A DNA stretch of 21,284 bases from an uncultured Eubacteriales bacterium. GTDB taxonomy: Bacteria > Bacillota > Clostridia > Christensenellales > UBA1242. The stretch is taken from positions 1 through 21,284 of the forward strand of contig USNN01000008.1 of NCBI GenBank assembly GCA_900556185.1. The letters run 5' to 3'. Under the pieces are notes generated by a model that worked only from the letters and a program-made list of their open reading frames with translations, did no database searches and was not told the origin of the DNA. Below, piece by piece: positions 14,509 through 21,284 of the stretch (positions are counted from its first letter, which is position 1; the number at the start of each line of letters is the position of its first letter). The position numbers were made by a program, and so were the translations under genes.

Positions 14509-14741
14509 GGAATGTTACTATTCGTAGAACCACCAAACGAAATAATGTGCATATTCCCTACCCATTTAACCTGAGTTAATTTTGAGTGTAAATCGGCTTA
14601 TTTTGCCTGCAGAACCACCATGCGGGGCAAAATTTGCGTCAATTTTAGTTTACATAGAGCAAAACTATATGCTTTAAGGTCGAATTTTAATGAATTAAGG
14701 CAGGTTGAACCACCAAACCAATACTTAATCATTAAAAATTC
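14509..14741. ncRNA. Three hairpins with the same nine-base loop (candidate structured RNA)
   Basis: GAACCACCA occurs at 14527-14535, 14612-14620 and 14707-14715, each time at the tip of a different inverted repeat. Hairpin A: GGAAT/ATTCC (14509, 14553) and TATTCGT/ACGAAATA (14519, 14537). Hairpin B: TGTAAA/TTTACA (14587, 14649) and ATTTTGCC/GGCAAAAT (14600, 14626). Hairpin C: GAATTTTAATGA region (14682-14693) with 14729-14741, TTAAG/CTTAA and GGTT/AACC (14703, 14716). Stems differ in sequence while loops are identical, which argues for function of the loop in a folded RNA (or single-stranded DNA). Strand is undecided here. On the minus strand the loop reads TGGTGGTTC. No gene lies in 14000-15099, so this could be a 3' region of the giant surface-protein transcript or an independent RNA. 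No known RNA family was recognised. Confidence 0.45.
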
Positions 14742-14862
14742 ATTCGCTTAAATTGGCTTAATTTTCGCCCAATTTTAATTATTTATTATTTACTTTATAA
14801 AATACCATTAATTTTTAGATTTGTATGTGTTAAATTTTGCAATCTGAAAGACTGCCCAAGAA

Positions 14863-15046
14863 AATTGTTGGAACAATTATTGGAGCTTTGGGTGGAATAA
14901 GGATACGCCCTACTCCACTCGCCACCAAACTAGCCTACTTGAATCTTTTCAGGATTCAAGCGGATAGATTTTTCTGTTGGGACATTTTATAAGGCTAGCG
15001 AAAGCCTTAATTAAGGTGTAAGTTTTGTTTGCCCCACAAAACTTAC
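14863..15046 (-). ncRNA. Cluster of nested hairpins directly downstream of the giant surface-protein gene
   Basis: Inverted repeats in order: AATTGTT/AACAATT (14863, 14872); an 11-bp stem at 14892-14902 with 14908-14918, which is complete on the minus strand with two G-U pairs but has two A-C mismatches on the plus strand; TTTGG/CCAAA outside it (14887, 14925); CTTGAATC/GATTCAAG (14938, 14953); CTAGCC/GGCTAG (14930, 14993) enclosing that; AAGGCT/AGCCTT (14991, 15003); and an 11-bp stem at 15018-15028 with 15036-15046. None ends in a T run, so they are not ordinary terminators. The minus strand runs from the surface-protein stop (15100) into this cluster. I could not match it to RNase P, tmRNA, 6S, SRP, T-box or a riboswitch. 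Confidence 0.4.
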
Positions 15047-15099
15047 TAAAAGGGGGAATGTTTTCTAGTGCGACTATCACTTTAAATAGTTATAGCATG

Positions 15100-18000
15100 T
15101 TATGTTCCATCGTAATATAGAATATAACTTCCGTCATATACGCCAGCAGGATATTCATCGAATATAGCAATAGAACAATTCTCTATTATGGCGTATGGAT
15201 ATACTGTAGTATCGTAAGTTCCACTATTGTATATCTTAGATGATGTAATATATGCAACCATATATGTAGAGTTGTTACTCATCAATCCCACTTTAGAACC
15301 ATATGCAGCATCGCCTAGTTTCTTCCAGTTAGGTTTGGTGAAAAAATTACCATATATTTGAGTTGGGTTTTGAACATCCATTACAACTTTTCCATAACCC
15401 AAGATTGCTTGAACATTTGCATATCTATAAGTTATTGTGCCCATATTGGTTGTGGTGCCAGTATTAGCATTTAACTTTTTAACTGTTACACTTACTGAAG
15501 CTGTAGAAGTTGCACATGAATATCCAACTACCGCACCAGCAAAATATGTGCCTACGACTGTTAATGTGCCCATATTTGCTGAAGTGTTTTGTCGCATATA
15601 TACATTACCATCCATATAGCCAACTAGTCCGCCCACACAAATAACACTTTTTATATTATATATATATCCTTGTGCTCCAGAGACTTCTGTATCTTGCCAT
15701 GTTGAAGTAGAACCATCTCGGTAACCTACAGTTATAGTACCACTAATTTGAGATTTAATTATATGATTGTTGCCTGTAATATAACCAACAATTCCACCAA
15801 ATCCACCCAAAGGAGAACCATTTAAAGAAACATTATAACCAGAACTTGTATGTAATGCGGCAATTTCAATGCTATCGGCTGAACTTGTAATATTAGCCAA
15901 ATCTTTTACACCGACCGAGCCAGAATTCCCTACACTATCAATGCTTCGTTCTGAGAATCCAACAACCCCACCTATGCCAACAATTTTAAATAAAGAAGTT
16001 ATATTATATCCATCTGCGGTTGTATAACTCAAACTAGAGTCCTTACCAGTTGCAGCACCCGTGCACCAAACACCTCCAGTATTTGTGCAAGAGACTATAG
16101 GATAACTACTACTGCTTGTCGCATAACCGACTATACCACCTACACAATAGCCACCATATATTGATGCACTATTTGAACAAGATTTCAAATTACCACCTGC
16201 ATGTTTTCCGACTATACCACCTACATTTTCAGAACCAACAATGTAAGTTGAACTTGATGCGTATTTATTAATACAACTTTCAACAGTTCCACCGCTTCCG
16301 ATATAGCCAGCTATACCACCGACACTGGAACCATTAACACCATGTATAGTTCCATAGTTTGTGCAAGAAATAATTTTTCCTGTGCCACTACCAACAATAC
16401 CACCTATACCACCACTAGTTCCTGTGATTATATTGTTTACCGATGATGCACCATTATTACAATTTCTAACTTCAGAGCCACTCATAGAACCAACTATACC
16501 GCCAAGAGCCCCACTTCCAGTAATAGATGCTGTGTTGTTGCAATTTAATATTATGTCTTTTTTGCTCTCAGCAACTATTCCGCCTATAGTCTGGTCGCCA
16601 CTTATTGTCGCCAAGTTTGAACAATAGCTTATAATTGAATTTCTGGAACCACCAACAATACCACCTAGGGAACTCTTGCCTGTTGTATTGCTACCAGAAT
16701 ATAAGTCTGCACCACGAGTTATATAAGATATATTTGCTCCATTAGTGTAACCAAACAATCCATACGCTCCGCCAGAATAACTAGAAGAATAGCCATACAT
16801 CGCAATAGTTCGAGTTTGAACTGTTGTAAGACTTGTTCTGCTTGCAACACCTTTAAATGTTCCCATGAATGGTGTGCTTTCAGAGCCACCTATTGGTATG
16901 TAGTTGTTTCCACAATTAATGTTGGCAACTACATAATATGTTTGCTTGCTGTATTGGCCAAGAGAGCCCGACCTATTATTATTTACTTTATCCGCTAGAA
17001 TTTCTAGGTGTTTAGCGGTTTCAATAATATAGCCATCACCAGCAATATCAAAAGCATCGGATGTTGTGGCTTCGATATGTGTATCGCCTTTTGCATAGTT
17101 AGAATTTAAGCAAGGATAATAACCAGCCGTTGTGCTATTTGCCATATATGTGGTTGAATAACCCAAAGTGCTTAGTGTAGATGTGCTAGACATTTCATTC
17201 ATTGATTTTTCTGTAGCAACTGAAGTATCATCCTTGTTGCCATTACTTACACCTTCTTGATAGAAGTTTTTGGTGTATGTGTTGTTACTTGTAAATCCGA
17301 TTTGCCCTATAAGTGCTTTATAGGTAGAACTACCAACCACTCTACCCACATTAAAGCAATAAGATATAGTTGAATACATTCTCCAATAACTACCTATAAG
17401 ACCACCGATACACGAACCAGTTGAGGCAGAAATGACACCTGTGTTATAGCAATAGGTTATTTCAATGCCTGTGCTATCTGTATTAGCACGACCTATTACG
17501 CCACCAATATATTCTGGGTCTCCATTTGTTGAGTTATAGTAATGATGTTTTAGAGTTATATTACCATGGTTTGCAGAGTAACATACAATTTTATGCTTAA
17601 TGTTATAGTATGTGCTTGCAGAAGTTGAACCTCTGTATTCAGAACGCTTGTTATCACCGCCACCATACATAGCACCAGCAACACCACCTACACAGGTTAG
17701 ATATGCAGAAACAGATGTGCTCATGTTGTCTGTAATAGAACCATAGTTTACACAACCTGTAAATCCGCTATACCTTACTGACCTATATGGTTTATAGTCT
17801 GCCACTATACCAACTATACCGCCAACATACTTAAAACTGCCTAATGTATATACACCATCGGATTCTGATGTATAGCCTGTAATTACCGACTCTGAAATTG
17901 CAATATCTGATGTGTTTTTACACATCGCCACAGATTGTGTCATTAGTGAGTAACCAATAATACCCCCAACTATGCTTGCTTTTGCAGTAATTGTAGAACC

Positions 18001-21000
18001 AGTTACTTCACAACCGTAAACAGAACCACCATATTTGTAACCGATTAAACCGCCGGTGTAAGATGAATTTTGCAAATCTGTATCACTCACCTGCATTGGC
18101 GTTGTATATTGATACGAATCGCCAATAAAGCCACCATAAGGACGAACGCCCTTTATTGCAGATGCAACTTTGCCAGTGGAGTTGATGTTTGAGTTTCTAA
18201 CATTGCAGTTATATACATCAGAAATTTCTGTGTTTGCACTTGATGATGTGTAGCCATTCTTACTTAAGTTTTGACCAGCTAGACCACCAACAAAAGCAGT
18301 CCCTGTAATGGTTGAATTTTTGGTTGTGCAATATCCAATTCTTACATTATCACCTACATAACCAACAATACCGCCAACGCCGTAGTTTTTGCACCCATAA
18401 TTTGCATAACCACTTACTGCACCAACTACTGGTGTTTCGGTAGTAGAAATTGTTGCACCATCTGTTGTGTTATTAGCCAATGTGAATTTGTCAATGAACG
18501 AATATTTGCCTAAACCATAAGCCACTCTAATTTTGCTAATTGTAAATGCTGAAGTTATATTATAGCCTAGGATAGCAAATGATAAATATTTTGTGTCGTT
18601 ATCGGTATAAAACTCGGCTCTATATCTGCCACTTCCCATCGCTGTTAGATTATACATACTAGAAGTGCCAGAGGTTGTTAGAGATTTCCAGAATGTGAAC
18701 GCTAATCTTAATTGACTTGCAGAAGTTACCCCGCCCGATACATTAAATGATATTGAATATGCACCAGTTGGGTTACCTGAAAGTGTATTTATTTTATACA
18801 CATTATAATTAGTGTTTCTACCACTAACATCCATACCGTAGTATGCACCAGTTACCACGCTAGATGGTGTAACTGTTATTGTTTGAGCCGTATAACCAAT
18901 TGTAATGCTTGTGTTAGAGTATTTTGGAGCACCAGCCGTGTTGTATACATCTACATAGTTAGCAAAATCAAATAAGTTTTCGGTTTTGTCTATAGTGCCT
19001 ACAATACCACCAGATGCTCGTTTGCCTATTACCGTTCCGCCAGTGAATGTAGAATTAGATACTCTAGCAGAACAAGACTCATCTACATAACCAACTATAC
19101 CGCCAGCATAAGTGCCATTAACCGCTGTTCCGCTTACAGTTGCCGTATCTACGCCACCACCGTAAGTAATTTTACCAACAACACCACCGCAATTATTTCC
19201 CATTGTGCTAGACATTAGGTTAATTGCTGAGTTTAACACTTCGCAACTCGTAAATCCACCGCTAGCAAGACCAGCTATTATACCCGTGTTGCTATAGTAG
19301 TTTCCATTAATTGTAATATTTTCGGCGTAAACATATTGTGCAAAGCCATCATTCATTGTGCCAACTAAACCACCAACATTATTTGCTCCGTTTGAAACAT
19401 CGCTGTAATTATTGTCAATAGTTAAATTTTTAATTTTTACATTATAGAATGTAGTGCTATATGAGATGTAAGCAATTATACCAAAATTGGTTTTATCGCC
19501 TGTAGAAATTGAACCAAGGCTTCCGCCACTAAAGTCGAATATTATGTGCTTAATTTCTGTTGAACTTTGCAAAGTATTAAATAATGTAAATGCAGAAATA
19601 TTAAACTTAACCGTTCTAGGTGGTCCATCGTTCCCTGGGTAGTCTAAATCATTTCCGTCATCATCTAAGCCAATTAAAACAAATGACTTATTCCAAGTTG
19701 CACCATTTGTTGGCATGCCCATAGAACTTTCTGAACTACTAAATACCCATGAGCTAGTGTTACTATTTGTATCTGTGTAATACTTAAATGAATCACTAAT
19801 AGTTATATCTCTAGTTATTGTAAAATGCAAATCTGATGCCCAATTAGAATTTGGATGCATAAAGCAAATAAAATCTTCTGGCGTTTGAATTAATGAACAA
19901 GATTCATCTTCACCAGAACTATAATTATAATATGTGCCATCTGGAAGCAACACATACCAAACACCATACAACGTTGCATTACCTGCCACTGTGTAACTAC
20001 TATTAGTTGAATACATTGGAATATAGTCTGGGTTGGTAACAACATTATATTTATTTGCCGATGTTGGGGCTTCGGTCGTCCAACCAAGGAGCAATGCATA
20101 GTTGCCATTTCCACCAACATTTTTCTTAGGTGCTATAGAACTAATGCTAGATATTGTAGAACCGTAGCCAAGCGTTTTAGATATGGTTGGGCTATTTTTA
20201 GTAGAGCCCTTAATTATACTTGGAATATTGTAATTAAAGATTGTTGTTTTTTGGTTAACAGTAAAACTTGTGTGTTTAACTGATGCAAATAATGTTGCTA
20301 TGCCTGTAGATGACCATACGCTAACCAATTCCCCGCTAGTGTTAATTATGGTTGTTTTGCTTGCGTTTTTCCAACCGTTCCAAGTATGTTCTTTTCGGCT
20401 TGCTGTTAGTTTTAAAATTGTAACATTGCTATCCGATGAGCCATCAAACAACCTGTATGAACCATATTCAGCATAAACAATTTTTTCGTCACCTATGCTT
20501 GTTATGTCTTTTTCGCTAGTGTATAGTGCAGAAATTTCGGATGAATTAAGTGCTTCATTAGTTATGCTAACCATTTTGGTTTTACCGTTAAAGTATTGTC
20601 CTTCTGGCGCTGTAGAACTGCTACCCGCTTCGGCACCAACAAATATTACATTGCTTGCATGATAACCTATTCTGCCTTTGCCAGTTGTTGAATCGGCTGT
20701 AAATTTATCTGATGTTGCGACTAGTGAGCCATCTATATATAGTCTTGCGTATTCGCCATCAAAGGTTGCCGTAAACATATGGTAGCCTGCCGAGATGCTA
20801 GACAAGCTTGTGCCGACTGCATCCCTATATGTATTTGCAACACCATCGTATACTGGGAAACTAATTTTATCACTATTCCTTTCAATGTTCCAGCCACCAC
20901 TTTCGGTGCAAGAAATCATTCTTGTGTAGTTCGTCCAGTTTGTCATAGATGCCCAAATATTTATAGTAATTTGGTTTGTGAACATATAATCTCTGCCAAG

Positions 21001-21284
21001 AGAGTAGTAGCCTGAACCGCTACCATTATGGGTAACTTCATTTACGCTAGATAACATTCCGCTTGGGTATTTAATCTTTTTAACCTCGCCTGTTATGGCA
21101 TCTGTTGTTATAATTGTTCCTTTATCGCCTGGGTATGGATACAACGCATCGGCTAAGCCAATTTGCTCTGCGCTGTCGTAATCTAGATATACCCTATACC
21201 TATTTGGTGTTAGGTTTGGATAAAGAACGACATTTGCTCCCGCCGTGCTTGTTAAATCTCTAAACCATACAGCACCGCTTGTGC
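15100..21284 (-). CDS. Giant GLUG-repeat surface protein with LamG-like domain (5' end outside the window)
   Basis: The frame is open from the right edge to the stop at 15100, at least 2,060 residues. A TTG at 21144 is in frame but is not the start, because credible protein (AVWFRDLTSTAG, ALYPYPGDKG) precedes it. Counting from that TTG: residues about 45-212 resemble a laminin-G/concanavalin-like domain (INIWASMTNW, HMFTATFDGEYARLYIDGS). Residues 322-397 are an InlB-B/Listeria-Bacteroides-type repeat ending NATLYGVW. From about 415 to the end come two blocks of GLUG-type beta-helical repeats, the second starting near 1357 (DGYIIETAKHLEILADKV). By eye 22 copies of GG(I/V/L)-x-(G/A) are present. 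The protein is Ser/Thr/Gly/Tyr-rich and acidic. GLUG proteins are secreted adhesins or protease-associated proteins. The C terminus (GVYDGSYILYYDGT) has no LPXTG, SLH or membrane anchor. Binding partner and function are unknown. Confidence 0.85.
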   Translation of the reverse strand, partial: TSGAVWFRDLTSTAGANVVLYPNLTPNRYRVYLDYDSAEQIGLADALYPYPGDKGTIITTDAITGEVKKIKYPSGMLSSVNEVTHNGSGSGYYSLGRDYMFTNQITINIWASMTNWTNYTRMISCTESGGWNIERNSDKISFPVYDGVANTYRDAVGTSLSSISAGYHMFTATFDGEYARLYIDGSLVATSDKFTADSTTGKGRIGYHASNVIFVGAEAGSSSTAPEGQYFNGKTKMVSITNEALNSSEISALYTSEKDITSIGDEKIVYAEYGSYRLFDGSSDSNVTILKLTASRKEHTWNGWKNASKTTIINTSGELVSVWSSTGIATLFASVKHTSFTVNQKTTIFNYNIPSIIKGSTKNSPTISKTLGYGSTISSISSIAPKKNVGGNGNYALLLGWTTEAPTSANKYNVVTNPDYIPMYSTNSSYTVAGNATLYGVWYVLLPDGTYYNYSSGEDESCSLIQTPEDFICFMHPNSNWASDLHFTITRDITISDSFKYYTDTNSNTSSWVFSSSESSMGMPTNGATWNKSFVLIGLDDDGNDLDYPGNDGPPRTVKFNISAFTLFNTLQSSTEIKHIIFDFSGGSLGSISTGDKTNFGIIAYISYSTTFYNVKIKNLTIDNNYSDVSNGANNVGGLVGTMNDGFAQYVYAENITINGNYYSNTGIIAGLASGGFTSCEVLNSAINLMSSTMGNNCGGVVGKITYGGGVDTATVSGTAVNGTYAGGIVGYVDESCSARVSNSTFTGGTVIGKRASGGIVGTIDKTENLFDFANYVDVYNTAGAPKYSNTSITIGYTAQTITVTPSSVVTGAYYGMDVSGRNTNYNVYKINTLSGNPTGAYSISFNVSGGVTSASQLRLAFTFWKSLTTSGTSSMYNLTAMGSGRYRAEFYTDNDTKYLSFAILGYNITSAFTISKIRVAYGLGKYSFIDKFTLANNTTDGATISTTETPVVGAVSGYANYGCKNYGVGGIVGYVGDNVRIGYCTTKNSTITGTAFVGGLAGQNLSKNGYTSSSANTEISDVYNCNVRNSNINSTGKVASAIKGVRPYGGFIGDSYQYTTPMQVSDTDLQNSSYTGGLIGYKYGGSVYGCEVTGSTITAKASIVGGIIGYSLMTQSVAMCKNTSDIAISESVITGYTSESDGVYTLGSFKYVGGIVGIVADYKPYRSVRYSGFTGCVNYGSITDNMSTSVSAYLTCVGGVAGAMYGGGDNKRSEYRGSTSASTYYNIKHKIVCYSANHGNITLKHHYYNSTNGDPEYIGGVIGRANTDSTGIEITYCYNTGVISASTGSCIGGLIGSYWRMYSTISYCFNVGRVVGSSTYKALIGQIGFTSNNTYTKNFYQEGVSNGNKDDTSVATEKSMNEMSSTSTLSTLGYSTTYMANSTTAGYYPCLNSNYAKGDTHIEATTSDAFDIAGDGYIIETAKHLEILADKVNNNRSGSLGQYSKQTYYVVANINCGNNYIPIGGSESTPFMGTFKGVASRTSLTTVQTRTIAMYGYSSSYSGGAYGLFGYTNGANISYITRGADLYSGSNTTGKSSLGGIVGGSRNSIISYCSNLATISGDQTIGGIVAESKKDIILNCNNTASITGSGALGGIVGSMSGSEVRNCNNGASSVNNIITGTSGGIGGIVGSGTGKIISCTNYGTIHGVNGSSVGGIAGYIGSGGTVESCINKYASSSTYIVGSENVGGIVGKHAGGNLKSCSNSASIYGGYCVGGIVGYATSSSSYPIVSCTNTGGVWCTGAATGKDSSLSYTTADGYNITSLFKIVGIGGVVGFSERSIDSVGNSGSVGVKDLANITSSADSIEIAALHTSSGYNVSLNGSPLGGFGGIVGYITGNNHIIKSQISGTITVGYRDGSTSTWQDTEVSGAQGYIYNIKSVICVGGLVGYMDGNVYMRQNTSANMGTLTVVGTYFAGAVVGYSCATSTASVSVTVKKLNANTGTTTNMGTITYRYANVQAILGYGKVVMDVQNPTQIYGNFFTKPNWKKLGDAAYGSKVGLMSNNSTYMVAYITSSKIYNSGTYDTTVYPYAIIENCSIAIFDEYPAGVYDGSYILYYDGT

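Noticed and set aside
14509..14741. CRISPR array or integron attC sites as explanation of the repeated hairpins
   Set aside because: The repeats share only 9 bases, spacers are unequal and themselves palindromic, and no cas or integrase gene is present.
14881..14930. T-box-like GGGTGGAATAAGG
   Set aside because: The T-box bulge consensus (GGTGGNACC) is not met, and no translation or amino-acid gene lies downstream on either strand.

Overview
The window is AT-rich DNA with strong AGGAGG-type ribosome binding sites, sigma-A-like promoters (TTGNNN-17-TANNNT), a SipW-type signal peptidase and Gram-positive-style exopolysaccharide genes. This suggests an uncultured, anaerobe-like Clostridia or related Bacillota lineage. 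No rRNA, tRNA, CRISPR array, transposase or integrase was seen.

Layout. (1) 1-3096, minus strand: at the extreme left edge a fragment of an ABC sugar-transporter permease (EAA loop) abuts, in another frame, the truncated end of an O-antigen-ligase-like/GT2 fusion protein. Upstream of that lies a GT4 glycosyltransferase under its own promoter. (2) 3252-5587, plus strand: divergent promoter, undecaprenyl-diphosphatase (uppP) and a second O-antigen-ligase-like membrane protein, ending in a strong bidirectional terminator. (3) 5586-7629, minus strand: a two-gene RloA/RloB-like (AbiL/PARIS-like) putative defence operon with overlapping genes, a near-consensus promoter and a leader that begins with an inverted repeat. 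(4) 7715-12985, minus strand: a surface-fibre/export locus. It has a SipW-like signal peptidase with a very long proline/glycine-rich and beta-rich C-terminal extension, two paralogous small exported proteins that look like its substrates, and a divergent polysaccharide deacetylase (YibQ family) whose N-terminal anchor is split off by a one-base frameshift. (5) 13182-14038, plus strand: an unrecognised single-pass surface protein with a very basic cytosolic tail and a strong terminator. (6) 14000-15099: about 1.1 kb without a credible gene but crowded with inverted repeats, including three different-stem hairpins carrying the same nine-base loop. This is a candidate undescribed structured RNA or regulatory region. 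(7) 15100 to the right edge, minus strand: a giant (over 2,060 residues, 5' end outside the window) surface protein with a LamG-like domain, an InlB-B-like repeat and about 22 GLUG-type repeats.

How it may fit together (inference): regions 1, 2, 4, 5 and 7 are mostly cell-envelope functions. Glycosyltransferase, lipid-carrier recycling and polymer ligases would build a surface polysaccharide. The SipW-like peptidase would mature the small fibre-like proteins, and the giant GLUG protein would act as an adhesin or matrix component. This recalls the Bacillus tapA-sipW-tasA biofilm logic. The RloAB-like pair sits between these blocks as an accessory island. The most novel-looking parts are the extended SipW with its substrate pair and the same-loop hairpin region at 14.5-14.75 kb.
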